Below are positions 1 through 11,334 of a DNA stretch of 64,000 bases, one piece after another. The notes below the pieces were generated by a model. The model saw only the letters and a program-made list of their open reading frames with translations. It searched no databases and was not told the DNA's origin. Within the stretch, counting starts at the first letter, position 1. Every line of letters starts with the position of its first letter. The stretch comes from Ciborinia camelliae (taxonomy: Eukaryota > Ascomycota > Leotiomycetes > Helotiales > Sclerotiniaceae). Made by a program: the position numbers and the translations under genes. The stretch lies in the NCBI GenBank assembly GCA_025890175.1, contig JANPYM010000004.1, positions 1,247,134-1,311,133 of the forward strand, read 5' to 3'.

Positions 1-678
1 CCCAACAGCGCTTTTGTAGGTCAATCGGCGACATACCCAAGAAAATTCTCGGATTTCAAGCAAGAGGATTCGGATGCCATGTCAACGGTGTTAGATGAAC
101 AGATTACGCACGCACTCGGTGTAGAGTATGGGGTAGACGTAACGCCGTCGGCTAAGGAGTTCCTTGGATTTTTTGGAATGTAATACTTTCATGCAACTCC
201 AGCTTGGATTAAGACGCCTGCTAATTCATCTAGTCTCGCGACCCATGATCTGAGTGCAATGCGGGAAATACTTGGGGGCATGCCTCAGAAAGTCCTGGGG
301 TCGTCTCTCGGCCTACCATTCTGGACGGTTCTGTTCCAATTCGATGGCTTTGCGGTGACCTATGAGTCGGGCGTCAATAACATTCCAATCTTCGATGCTC
401 ACATAGAAGTATATTCGGAAGATAAGATTGTTCGTGTGAATTATGACACCCCATATATCAAAGGGCTCCCTGTCACAATGACGATAAGGGAAAGAGTTGG
501 TGAATCAGGATACCAGGAAAGGACTGTGAGGAAAACATACGAGGACCCATATACTTTGGAATTCTTGGATTTCTACGATTGTGCTGTTAATGGGAAAACT
601 CCCAAGACAAGTGTCGAAGACGCAAAGAAAGATTTGGATCTTTTCAAAATGATCATGCAATCTTCAAAAATATCATGA
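1..678 (+). CDS. Gfo/Idh/MocA-family oxidoreductase, 3' part (5' end outside window)
   Basis: This is the C-terminal part of an NAD(P)-dependent sugar or dihydrodiol-type dehydrogenase; the Rossmann domain lies before the window. Reading is in frame 1 from base 1. An intron at 180-233 (GTAATA donor, CTAATTC branch site, CATCTAG acceptor) removes the stop at 181 and joins ...EFLGFFGI to LATHDLSAMREILGGMP, which is the usual GFO_IDH_MocA C-terminal pattern. Exons are <1-179 and 234-678, stop TGA at 676-678. The end PKTSVEDAKKDLDLFKMIM is typical of the family, where the last helix packs on the barrel. Substrate cannot be told from this part. The family call is good; the exact enzyme is unknown. 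Confidence 0.8.
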
Positions 679-1858
679 TGGAGTGAATATGTAGATCATT
701 AAAATATGATGTTTCAACAAGTCAAAGCGCAATATGTTTGTTGTTGTTTTGCTCCCAAGATCATGTAGCACACGTGGTGCCTTTTACGAAGAACCCTCAT
801 GGAAGGGTAGTACTGTTGAGTAAAGCCTTCCCGTATCAAAATTTCCCTGTTTACTAACACTGCTGTCCAACCGATTTCTCAATGCCGCTGCTTGTATGAT
901 TCATCCTCTGGGTTCGGGCGGCGAACCTAGATGTTTTTTGTCCACATCTGTAACATATCAATTATCTAAATCAATGGATGCTGCAATTAACTAAACTAGT
1001 ACAGATCTCCGACAGTTTGTTTCCGTTTCAGCCCCTCTCGCTTGTGAACGTTTCTTCCCTGAAACGCCGCTTCATACTTTAGGCCATTTAGATAGAATTC
1101 AAGTTTCGCTAGTAGATCCCCGTTTGATAAGGACAACTATCCATCTGGGACCGAGGAAGTTCTTCTGGTGGTGAAGAACCTTCTACTAAAATTTTCGAAC
1201 TATCTAGGTAGCCATGAAAGTTCGTTGGAAATGTCGAGTTCAAGTAGGTAGTTAGTTTACTTTGTCTCTATAGACTGTATCCCCATCACGATGGTTTTGC
1301 AAACCCAAAGTATAACCTACAAATAGGTACTCAAGCTAGGTCATCAATGAAACACGGGTCCCTGCTTTATGCTTTATAATTCCCCGCATTAATATGGGGA
1401 TTATTCTGGAAGGGCTTTGGGTAGGGTTCCTGGGTTACCCCATTGATCGTCTATCGCCTACCGCCTACCGTGAAGATCCTACATCCACTCTTGGCAACAA
1501 TTTTTGTTTCAGTTAGATCATTATTCTATCTGTCCGCCAGAATGCGCACTGTTTTAACCTCTTGATCGGACCAAAGTAGCTAATATATGGTAGACAGCAT
1601 AAGGTTCATTTTTCATATTTGTATTTGCATCATGGTTAAAACATTGTCTTCTGTCAAAGGGGAAAGATCGCCGCACTGACTATTTTCCAATACTCACCCT
1701 GTTTGGGGGATTTCCCCGAGTAAGAACACTTTCGTTGATAATAGAAAAGTAGACTTGGGGATGTTCGGAATCAGGAAAAAAGTTCATTTCCCCATATTTT
1801 GTGTCAATGTTAATAATATCTTACCCTTACCCGTCAAATGCAAGACAACGTGCTTCTA
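679..1858. other. intergenic, no gene recognised
   Basis: This 1.2-kb AT-rich stretch between the oxidoreductase and the rhodopsin-fold gene has no convincing coding frame, tRNA or long repeat. It should hold the terminator of the first gene and the promoter of the second. Confidence 0.5.
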
Positions 1859-3450
1859 ATGTCTTCAGTAAGTCGAACTTCATTCTGATTCTACATGAAG
1901 GAAGATGTCTCTTTCGACATCATCACTTGACTTTCTGGATGTGTGCATACTTCGATCAAGTCTCCAGTTCAAGCCGACTAGCGGTTGCGTCTGCAGATCT
2001 ACGTGAAGATGCGCGTCTTGTGGCTTTGTTATCTAACAAACACTAATGAGAAAACCAGAACGATGAACTTTTACAAGATTCGCGAGTATCTTTGTTGCTC
2101 CTGGGGACGATACTTCCAACAGTGTTTGGCACGCTATTCATAGCAGGACGTCTATATACACGAGGAGTCATCACGAAAAATTGGGGTTGGGATGACGTTT
2201 GCATTTTCGTAGCATGGGTATGTATATCACACACTCTACTCCAAGCCTCCTCTTCCAACAATCTTCCCTAATACTCCATCCAGATCCTCACTGTCTGCGT
2301 TTCCATCACTAACGGCCTCTTCTGCAACTATGGCGGGGGTCATCACATCGAACTTCAAGGCCAAAACGATGTCAAACCCTTCCTCATCCTCTCCTTTGTT
2401 TCCCAAATCCTCTACCAAATCAGTCTTATGATGGTACGAGTGGGCATCTGCCTCGTCTATGTACGCATTTTCCAGGATAAAACGAGCAAAATCATCGTAT
2501 ACAGTCTGATGCTCTTCCAAATTATATCCACGATACCTCTTACGTTGATTCTGGTCTTTCAATGTGACCCCATTGCTTCACAATGGGATTTGAGAGTTCG
2601 GCAAATTCATTGTACAGACCCTCTACCGGGAATCATCACTTTTACGGCTTTTAGTGTCTTTAGCGACGCGGCGCTCATTGCTTTTGCTGTGCCGAAAGTT
2701 TGTATGTGTTCTTTATGCTCAAGGAGAATGTTCAACTAATGGTAATACAATAGTATCACTCAATATTTCCAAACGTCAAAAAGCCACCCTGGTCGCTATA
2801 GCCAGTTTTGGCATTCTTGTCATCGTTGCTGCGTTACTGCGGCTTGCACGTTCGAAAGCTATTTTCTCTGAGCGCGATTACACTTGTATGTTCACGCTTC
2901 CCATAGTTTCATGTCCATGGACTTTGATAGATAATTTGCTAATGTCGCATAAATAGGGGATATATGGGAAATAACAACCTGGTCCGCAATCGAACTCAAC
3001 ACAGCCCTTTTCTGTATCAGCGCTTCTGCTCTACGTCCGCTCGTGCATCAAATAATGCCAGAAATGACATCGTTGAAGACGGTGGAGAGTTTGTCGAAGA
3101 GTCAGGAGACTGTGATGGGTGGTCGTACTGGTAATGGTAATGTTAACAGTAGCGGCAAAGCAGGAGGGGAAATGGGAAAAGAAGATGATTTCCGAATGTT
3201 GAGTAGATTTACAGTCGGGGGATCCCTCAATAGTTCTCGACCAGACATGGGCAGGAAAGGGAAGAGAAGAGAGGAGTGGGAGATGAGTGTGCTTGGGTCA
3301 AGGAAGTGGTTGAGGAAGGGTGGAGGGGATGAGGAGGATTTGATGAATTTGGTGGGAAAGGATGAGGAGGAGGACAGGATAATGGATGGAGTGAGGGATT
3401 CGAGAAATCTGGGGGTGGTTACGGAGATTTCTGCTGCAAGAGGGTTTTGA
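1859..3450 (+). CDS. rhodopsin-domain integral membrane protein (SAT4/PTH11-like family)
   Basis: Predicted seven-helix plasma-membrane protein of the fungal rhodopsin-fold family, often called PTH11-like. Proposed exons are 1859-1867, 2059-2217, 2284-2701, 2754-2885 and 2957-3450, giving 403 aa. The family signature GRLYTRGVITKNWGWDD is in exon 2, followed by helices ending FVAW, a loop with ISLMMVRVGICLVYVRIF in exon 3, and the last two helices VAIASFGILVIVAALLRL and IELNTALFCISASALRPL. The C-terminal tail of about 125 residues is charged and low-complexity, probably cytosolic. Exons 2-5 join cleanly in frame. The 9-nt first exon (Met-Ser-Ser, GTAAGT donor at 1868, acceptor at 2058) is my best fit to the MSSNDELLQDSRV-type start seen in this family but is the weakest part. 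No CFEM domain is present, unlike the receptor at 29325. Ligand unknown. Confidence 0.75.
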
Positions 3451-4063
3451 GTTTTGAATGATAAGTATGGCGTAATTATGGATGGATGGATGAATAGACG
3501 GATAGATTCAGGGATTTTGGAACAAGGCGTTTTATTATACCATTGCTTTGGAAGAGAAAAAGGTCAATCGATATAAGGCGGACAAGACAAGAAGTTTCTC
3601 GAGAAATGAATATTGAATTTAACTAGACATATTGATCACAACTTGAAACGGCGGTTTTGTTACTCGACGAATGAGAAAAGAATATGTAGACTGCAATATA
3701 GAAATAAATGTACAAATACATCTGAATATCAAGACAAGTACTTCTTGGCAATGCACTGATAATTTGACATTAAAAGAACGAAAGTCCTATTGGAAAACAT
3801 ATATAATGCTTGTCAATATTTCAATGGCTGATATTTCAAAAGCCAACAATTTGACATTAGAAGTATGAAAATTCTCTTGGAAAAAATGTACAACTCTCGC
3901 CATATTTCAACGACCGATATTTCAAATGTCTAACCCAGACAAATGCTTTTACTACCTGAACGCCGCCGCTTAATGCATACATTATTTACCTAGGTACCTT
4001 TACCTTCCCTTCCATTCCATCTCGTCTTCGTTTTATTAAACGACATGCACCCGATGAGAAGGA
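3451..4063. other. intergenic with diverged 87-bp tandem duplication
   Basis: Region between the 3' ends of two convergent genes. It holds two diverged copies of an 87-bp unit, 3761-3847 and 3848-3934, both starting AATTTGACATTA and ending near GATATTTCAAA. Nothing else coding is seen. Confidence 0.5.
3761..3934. repeat. two-copy 87-bp tandem repeat, diverged
   Basis: Copy 1 (3761-3847) and copy 2 (3848-3934) line up without gaps. Shared blocks include AATTTGACATTA, TTGGAAAA and GATATTTCAAA. Many of the differences are transitions. Confidence 0.65.
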
Positions 4064-5825
4064 TTACCGTCTACCTCTACCTGCTGGAGGAGCACCCATA
4101 CCAGGCATCCCTGGCATCCCTGGCATCCCTGGCATTCCGCCACCACCCCCCATCATTTTCTAATGAGTGTCAGTAAGGGCTCGACATTAAAAATACATAA
4201 ACAGAGGACATACCATCAGACTGGACATATCAGGCATACCACCGGGCATGCCGCCAGCTCCACCACCACCAAGCATTTTCTGTCCAAATTATTAGCAACA
4301 AGTCGACATCAAAATATTTGACAGAACATACCATCATGCTACCAAGATCTGGCATTCCGCCTCCTGCACCGCCTCCCATCGAGGCCAGTCTCTTTTGCAT
4401 AGCGGCCAATTGTTGTTGTTTGTTTCCACCTCCCATTGCTCCTTGTGCTTTCTGCATATTCTTCATATTTCCACCCATCTTCTTTGCCATACCTGCCATC
4501 ATCTTATGTTGAGTCAAAAGATCCTCAACTTCTCTCACACTTGTACCACTTCCGCAAGCTATCCTTGTCATTCTGGTGGGTTGATCAATGAACATCTTTC
4601 CATCGGAATCGAGTTCTTTGGCTGTCATAGAATCACAAATGTATATCATACGTTTGAGCTTCATGGCGCCATCTTCATCATCCATTCCTTGCATCATTGA
4701 GCCCATACCCGGAATCATACCAGCCATTTTCGAAAGAGGCCCCATCTTCATGATATTAGATAATTGATCGCGGAGATCACGAACCGTGAAAATACCTTCC
4801 ACAATGTGCTTCATAGTATCTTTCTGATCTAATTTGAGAGACTGAACGTGCTCCATAAGTCCTTGCATATCTCCCATACCGAGTAGCTTGGATACGAATT
4901 GTGTAGGTGAGAATTTTTCCAAATCAAGCATGTGCTCTCCAGTTCCGATAAATACGATGGGTGTATGTGTCGCTGCAACCGCAGAGATCGCACCACCTCC
5001 ACTTGCGTGTCCATCGGTTTTAGTAATAATAATGGCTCCAAAATCGGCAGTCTCCTTGAAGGCTTTACTTTGCGCTTCAGCTTGTTGTCCTATACTAGCA
5101 TCCAATACCATCACGGTTTGATCGGGCTTCACGGCCGTCTGAATATCCACCATTTCTTGGAATAATGCATCCTCTTGTCGATGTCTTCCACTGGTATCTA
5201 CAATGATGATCTCGAACTTCTCTTTCTTAAACTTATCCACACCCTCCTTTGCCACGACCGCGGGATCTGTTTGTGTGAGAGAACCGTAGTATGGAATCTT
5301 AGCCTTTGTAGCATTTTGCTTCAACTGGTCAAAAGCACCGGCACGGAAGGTATCCGCGCATACCAAACAAGCCTTGAAACCCCTCGATTGATACCATCTT
5401 GCCAATTTTGTGCATGTCGTAGTCTTTCCAGCTCCTTGCAATCCAACAAACATAATAACGTTCGCTTTGCCCTTCTTTGGTTTGAAAGGCTCTGCATGCG
5501 GGTCCACGAGTTTGACTAATTCATCGTATACAGCCTTCTGGATGAGTCGTTTCTTATTAACGGCGGGGGCAAGTTCTTTGAAATTCACCGATGTTTTGAT
5601 GGATTTTCGTAAATTCCCTACTAATCGCACATTTACGTCGGCCTCGAGCAATGCGGAACAAATCTCCTTGATCATGCCATCAAATGCCTATTTGATATTA
5701 GTATGAGGTCACATCTGGAGATCTTGACAATTGTCCTTGATACTGACCTTCTCATCCAAATTACTAGACCTTGTAAGATCTGTTACTGCGGCGTTGATGC
5801 GCCGACCTAAATCTTGAAGGACCAT
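4064..5825 (-). CDS. SRP54: signal recognition particle 54-kDa subunit, GTPase
   Basis: SRP54 binds signal sequences and SRP RNA in the cytosol and docks ribosomes to the ER receptor through its GTPase. Exons (minus strand): 5748-5825, 4332-5687, 4214-4279, 4064-4159; 531 aa. The start [17 protein letters not shown] is the usual SRP54 N-domain start. G-domain motifs are [15 protein letters not shown] (G1), [10 protein letters not shown] (G3) and [11 protein letters not shown] (G4). The Met-rich M domain follows, with [16 protein letters not shown], and then a Gly/Met-rich tail. Oddly, the tail is built from three similar blocks, each beginning or ending at a phase-0 intron placed after Met-Met or Leu-Met (see finding). 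It starts 257 bp from RRP15 on the other strand, so the two probably share a bidirectional promoter. Confidence 0.96.
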
Positions 5826-6082
5826 CTTGTCTCAATAACTTATGCGACAGTTTTATTGGGAAAATTTAACAATCTCGAACGTGTATCTCTGCTCTGGATG
5901 CATTTAATGTGGCTCGAAGTGTGGGACAAAGATTAAGGCGGGGAATTTACCGACGTAATTAGTGCACCGAAAGGTTTCTCCGAGCTCCGAAGGGAAATCC
6001 AAAAATTTCCTGGACTGCGATAAGATTTATTTCTGTATCAGCAATCGTCCACAACACAATAATTTTCAATTCAACCACAACA
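5826..6082. promoter_or_regulatory. shared divergent promoter region SRP54/RRP15
   Basis: Only 257 bp separate the two start codons, one for protein targeting and one for ribosome assembly. Both 5' UTRs and the core promoters must lie here. No specific factor site is claimed. Confidence 0.6.
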
Positions 6083-6961
6083 ATGGCAGGAAATGTTTCG
6101 AAGAAGCGCAAGGTGGAGGACGGAATGAAAGGAAAAACTGGTAGACCCGTCAAGAAGTTCAAGAAACAAACACACTACGAATCATCGTCCGACGAAGAAG
6201 AATCCGCAACAGCTCAAGATTTCCAAGCGGTCAATTTACAAGATTCAGACGAAGAAGAAAATGGAGGCAACGATGCAATCATCGGCAGTTTATCAGATGA
6301 GGATGATGAGCCTGATCTTAATGGCGCAGATAATGAGTTAGAAGAAGAAGTCACAGATGCCTCAAATTCCGACTCGGAAAACTCAGATGACGATGACTCT
6401 GATACCAATTCAAACCCCAATTTAATAAAGGCACGAAAGCGCAATGATCCAGAGGCATTTGCTACATCTATGTCTAAGATTTTGGGATCGAAGCTATCGG
6501 CGAGTAAAAGAAACGATCCGGTTTTGTCCAGGAGTCAGACAGCGATAGAAGCTAGTAAGGAAATGACGGATTTGGCCTTAGAAAAGAAGGCGAAACATAA
6601 GATGAGAGAGGAGAAAAAAGCCGCGATGGAGAAGGGAAGAGTCAGGGATGTATTGGGTGCTAGTACGGCATTTGATGCGAGGAATGGCCATGGAATTGGA
6701 GAAAATGTACCGAGTGTACAGGAGACGATGGAGTTGGAAAAGCGATTGAGAAAAACTGCTCAGAGGGGTGTTGTCAAGCTTTTCAATGCCGTTAGAGCGG
6801 CACAGATCAAAGGCGAGGAGGCCGCTAAAGAAGCGAGACAAAAAGGAGTGGTGGGGCAGGGAAGGAGAGAGGAGAAAATCAACGAAATGAGCAAAAAGGG
6901 ATTTCTGGACTTGATTGCAGGTGGAGGTGGATTGAGGAAAGGAGAGATCGAGGAGGCTTGA
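6083..6961 (+). CDS. RRP15: ribosomal RNA-processing protein 15
   Basis: Rrp15 is a nucleolar factor needed for 27S pre-rRNA processing and 60S subunit assembly. This single-exon gene encodes 292 aa. The N-terminus is basic (MAGNVSKKRKVEDG, a likely nuclear signal), followed by a long Asp/Glu/Ser stretch at about residues 35-115, and then the Rrp15 domain, which starts around FATSMSKILGSKLSASKRND and continues through a coiled, charged region and the VVKLFNAVRAAQ segment. The end FLDLIAGGG is also typical. The start is the first ATG after a run of CAACAAC in the leader. No oddities. Confidence 0.9.
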   Translation: MAGNVSKKRKVEDGMKGKTGRPVKKFKKQTHYESSSDEEESATAQDFQAVNLQDSDEEENGGNDAIIGSLSDEDDEPDLNGADNELEEEVTDASNSDSENSDDDDSDTNSNPNLIKARKRNDPEAFATSMSKILGSKLSASKRNDPVLSRSQTAIEASKEMTDLALEKKAKHKMREEKKAAMEKGRVRDVLGASTAFDARNGHGIGENVPSVQETMELEKRLRKTAQRGVVKLFNAVRAAQIKGEEAAKEARQKGVVGQGRREEKINEMSKKGFLDLIAGGGGLRKGEIEEA

Positions 6962-7229
6962 AAAGGATCGAAAGCATTCTAGTTATGTTCTGCATCGTAT
7001 GGCGTTAGAGGTGGGATTTTTTTCCCTCATGAGGGTTTGTTCAAGCAAAGTAAAGTATCCACCAACTCCGTGTCCATCATGGTACGGAATATATGTACAA
7101 AGGACAGATACCCCCTTTTTAATATGTCTATCCTACGACCCAAATGCAATGCTTCCCCACACCATTATTTAGGGATAATGTTGCAAGCCATTCGTAATCG
7201 TACAAGTAATAAGTTACGCCTCATCAGCA

Positions 7230-7976
7230 TCAACTCTTCTTGCTGAAATCGCTAGCCTGAAGATTTCTCGTCATAGAAGGAAGCCTTACACGCAACCCAT
7301 CTAACTCTTTTGTCATCACAATCTGACAACCCAATCTTGATGTTTCTCTTAAGCCAAACGCTAAGTCCAACATATCGTTCTCATCATCGTCCGGTTCGGC
7401 CATTTTATCATAGAATGCTTCATCTTCGACTACAACATGACATGTCGAACATGAGCAAGATCCTCCACAGGCTCCTAGAAAGACGATCAGTTTGTGATTG
7501 AAGGGCAATCAATCAATATACTAACCTTCCATCTCCAAATCATTGGCCTGTGCTATATCCAAAAGATTGTCGCCTGCCGATACATCGAAAGTGTGTTCAT
7601 CTCCTTCCTTATCGAAAAACGTAACATGTAGCCTGCGACCGCATCAGCATGGATCAAAGTTCAGATATCGATAGTGAAAGACCTACTCCTCCCCAGGCTT
7701 TGGGGGTGTTACATGGCCATGCCAAGCTTTTGAAGTAGCAGAGAACTCCCGACGAGCAGCTATAGATCTCCTATTTTGTACAATTTCGCACGTCTGCTTG
7801 GTCTTAGGTCGCGATCCTGGTATGGAGAATTGACATAATAGGGCAGGTGCTATGGGGGGTCTGCAAGCAGATCGAATTGGACCATCGGCTACTGTCGCAA
7901 ACTCTCTTCGTAAAGATTGAGTCTTGGTTCTGCGAACGCCTGCAAAGGCTCGACATGTACTTCGTACTGCAGACAT
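7230..7976 (-). CDS. YAH1: mitochondrial adrenodoxin-type [2Fe-2S] ferredoxin (Yah1-like)
   Basis: Matrix ferredoxin that passes electrons from ferredoxin reductase to Fe-S cluster assembly and heme A/ubiquinone synthesis. Exons (minus): 7687-7976, 7526-7632, 7230-7474; 213 aa. The first about 90 residues are Arg/Ser/Ala-rich without acidic runs until late, as expected for a mitochondrial presequence. The core starts [16 protein letters not shown], then [19 protein letters not shown]. Cluster ligands fit C-x5-C-x2-C ([10 protein letters not shown]) plus the distal Cys in [10 protein letters not shown]. It ends with the conserved [10 protein letters not shown]. Both introns fall inside the core and restore the frame exactly. 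Confidence 0.93.
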
Positions 7977-8755
7977 CTCGTTTTTATCGTGATTGTTGTG
8001 GATGAGTGGGGTGAGAAAGGAAAGTGAGGAATATCCGGAGTTGGAGGTGGCTCGGTGGGTAGGTAAGATACACCTAGGTATATATTTTATATATATACTA
8101 TGTAGGTAGGCTTCTTTTGCTGGAAATAAGTGAATATTTCTATCTTTAATTATTTCTCTTCACTTCCAACAATTGGAATTGTGAAAGAGATCCTTTTTTA
8201 AAAAAGGTAAATGAATCTTGGTATTGTTTGAAATTGTTATGAGGATTGTACCGATATTCAAGTAAAAGTTGGTGGCTCTACATTCGTACTCATATAAAAA
8301 TAAAAATATTCGTGAATCAATCCTGCCGACAACCAATCGGTGTATTGGGATTACTCCGAGCAGGCTTATGAACCTATGATACTGCCGGGCCAGTACTACA
8401 TACCTACCTACCTACTTACGGATAAGGCAATGGGAGGCATGGATATCAGTTCAGCCAGCCTTGAGCCTTGGGCTTGGGCTAATGTAAATGGCTAATGTAA
8501 ATCCTTGTTCTCGAACTTCTCCTCCAATTGCATACCCCATACCTATACCCATACCCATCCATACTCGCTCGTATCATTGATTTTTTTATAAAAAAAGCTT
8601 GAATATCTTTACAAGGTACTTCTACCCTGCAGTGACCGACCGACGTGGAAAACAAAGAGACGACGAGCAAGATAACGACAACGACCCTGACATTCTAGAT
8701 TTCCTGTAAAATTTCTTCCCCCTCTTTTCTCTTCTTGAATGCAACATACAACACA
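7977..8755. other. divergent promoter region, ferredoxin/UGO1
   Basis: The 779-bp gap between two divergent mitochondrial-protein genes. It contains TATA-rich sequence near 8080-8100 and short runs of the TAGG/CCTA tetranucleotide (about 8050-8110 and 8400-8416), which recurs elsewhere in the window. No gene is seen. Confidence 0.5.
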
Positions 8756-10312
8756 ATGTCGACCTCAAGAGAAGGTCTAAATCCGTTAAGACCATATTAT
8801 GTTCCACCTTCTATCGGAATACCTCAAGAAATACATATATCGAATTCTGGAACTCATGGAGTAGGATTAAAAAATGGAAGTGCAGCATCCTATGCGTCTT
8901 CTGCTAGAGATATTTTTTCGGATATCGACTATAGTGACTACTTATCGGATACCTCGCCATCTACCATTGAATCCCTTCAGAAGTTCATCAACGAGACATT
9001 TACCAATTATGCGGGGATACTATGCGGGCAGCCCTTCGAGGTTGCAAAAACAGTGCTGCAGGTGAAGATTCAGGATATTGAGGGTGGGACAGCGCCAGTA
9101 GCTACCGTGGAGAAAATAAAACGACGCCCTTCAGAGTATAACGAGGTACGTTTCACCATGCAAGGGTTTGAGGTTGCCGGGCTAATCTTCTGAATCTAGA
9201 ATTACCCCTCTGATGACTCCGATGCGGACGAGACCGCTTACTTTACATCAGCGGCGCCTCATGCGAAATCATTCTCCCCATCGAGGCGACGGTATAGCAG
9301 TGAGGGGTCTGGGTGGGAAGACAAATCCGTTCCTAAAACAACTCCACCAAAACCAAAACCAGCACATCAACTGATCCTCAAGAGGTCAGATTCTATAATG
9401 GAGGTGATATCACAAGAATGGTCAAAGGAGGGGGCCTGGGGTGTATGGAAGGGTTCCAATGCAACATTCATATACGGCTTTCTACTGAAGACGGTGGAAA
9501 GTTGGTCAAGCAGCATGATATCGGCGGTGTTGAATATCCCAGACCCTGGACTGGCAACACTGGGGGCGCAAGTTGATGTAGCTGGTTCTCCAAATCCATG
9601 GACATCCTTGAGTGTAGCAATAGCAGCAGCAGCTACTGCGGGACTTATTCTTGCCCCCCTGGATCTTGTCCGAACGAAGTAAGTCACTCATCATTTTCTG
9701 TTTCACAGATTACTAATTCCAGGCAGGTTGATCCTCACCCCAACTTCAGATCCTAAACGATCACTTACCCACAACCTAAACACTCTTCCTTCATATATAT
9801 GTCCTCCATTGCTCTTCATTCCCACCATTCTCCACTCCATAATCAAGCCCACTATATCCCATTGCACCCCACTCCTCCTCCGAACCCGTCTAGCCATCGA
9901 TCCCATCCTCACCCCCACGAGTTATACAACTTTCACATTCCTCGCTCAGACGCTCGAAATCTTCATTCGTCTACCTATTGAAACTGTCCTACGTCGCGGA
10001 CAAGCGTCGGTGCTCACCTCGCCCCTATACAACGAAGCTCAGGACCTCAAGACTGTCGTGGATATTGGTCCATACAATGGGGTAATAGGTACAATGTGGA
10101 CCATTGCCCGAGAAGAAGGCGAATCATCTGGTCCAGAACCTATCACCAGTGTAGGTGCCGTAAAACCAACAAGGAAAGTCAAGAAAGTGCAAAAGAAGGG
10201 ACAGGGAATCGAGGGTCTGTGGAGAGGATGGAGAGTCGGAGTATGGGGCCTAGTCGGAATGTATGGGAGTAAGGCTATGAGTGGTGCTGGAAGCACCGAA
10301 GGAGAATTCTGA
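8756..10312 (+). CDS. UGO1: mitochondrial fusion and transport protein Ugo1-like carrier
   Basis: Ugo1 is a modified mitochondrial-carrier protein of the outer membrane that couples the fusion GTPases Fzo1 and Mgm1. Exons: 8756-9145, 9200-9678, 9727-10312; 484 aa, close to the yeast protein. The N-terminus (MSTSREGLNPLRPYYVPP) is soluble and leads into a carrier-like segment with GQPFEVAKTVLQVKIQD. A degenerate second carrier motif is APLDLVRTKLILTP, spanning the second intron, and a third is RLPIETVLRRGQAS. GIEGLWRGWRVGVWGLVG near the end is the usual carrier W-rich turn. Codon splitting at intron 2 (AA|G, Lys) restores the frame when the acceptor at 9726 is used; the acceptor three bases upstream would hit a stop. 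Confidence 0.85.
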
Positions 10313-11334
10313 GGCAGTCACAATACCTAATTTTTGTCTAGTGTCATGTTTCCCGCAACCTTCGAAATTTATTAACATGATGGATCGAAATGGCGTTATT
10401 TATTTGCTGTCATTTGATTGGTTTGGGAACGTAATGGGGATGGTGGAACATCTCGACTTACGTATGAGGCGCAAAGGAAACTGGCGTTCGGGTAACGAAG
10501 ATATGTGAAATGAACAAAAGCGTACCCACCTCCATGCTCTGTTTCTACCTTTTTACGCATTGTGTCAAATAATTGAGATTTTATATATGAGCCCTAGTGG
10601 ACTATTCTAATATTCCTGATGTAGTATGGGCAACTTAATTTTTTCTTCTGCCGTGTAGCTCATACAGTTCACGAATATGTCCTTTAACATTCACTATGGA
10701 TGGACTCACTTCTAGTCCATGTTCCCTCTCAAAAAAGGAGATTGAGGAATAAAACAACAAGAAAAATTATCCCCCTCCCCAAAGAAAGAAAGCAAAACCT
10801 TCTCCCGTCTGGCGCGCGCCAGGTGACACGAAACCAAATTTCACCCAAACATTTCCTAAAAAGTACCATCACTGCGCTTTGGCGACAAATATTGGCATGA
10901 GATGTTGGGATTGGGAAAATTTGAGATAATAAAGGTAGGTAGTTTGAGGGTATTGGTGGTAGGTAGTGTAGGGTGTACTTTTTGCTGGATTGACTTGGTT
11001 GATGAGGTTTAGCTTTCAATTTAAGCTAAAAATGACCTAAATATATGGCCAATTTTTGGTTTTATATATAGACAGAGTCCCTTGGGCCTTTTTGTTTTGA
11101 TTTTATTGCAATTTAGGGAAACCTGATTATCTGATAGTCTGGTATATTCGAATAGGGCCTACAATATAGATTCTATAAAGTCCATTTCTTTAGTAGGCGA
11201 AACAAGGTATTGGACCAGCTATTTTTTTCTAGGTACAGAGTTACATTAAGTACAATCTGAATCCAATATACATGACAACGATGAATCATTCGATACCTCC
11301 CCCTAATGCTCAGTCCTCAATATTATTCCACCTG
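10313..11334. other. intergenic between convergent genes
   Basis: About 1 kb between the 3' ends of UGO1 and the minus-strand gene at 11335. It is AT-rich, with a short GGTAGGTAG-type run near 10934. I see no supported gene. Confidence 0.5.
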
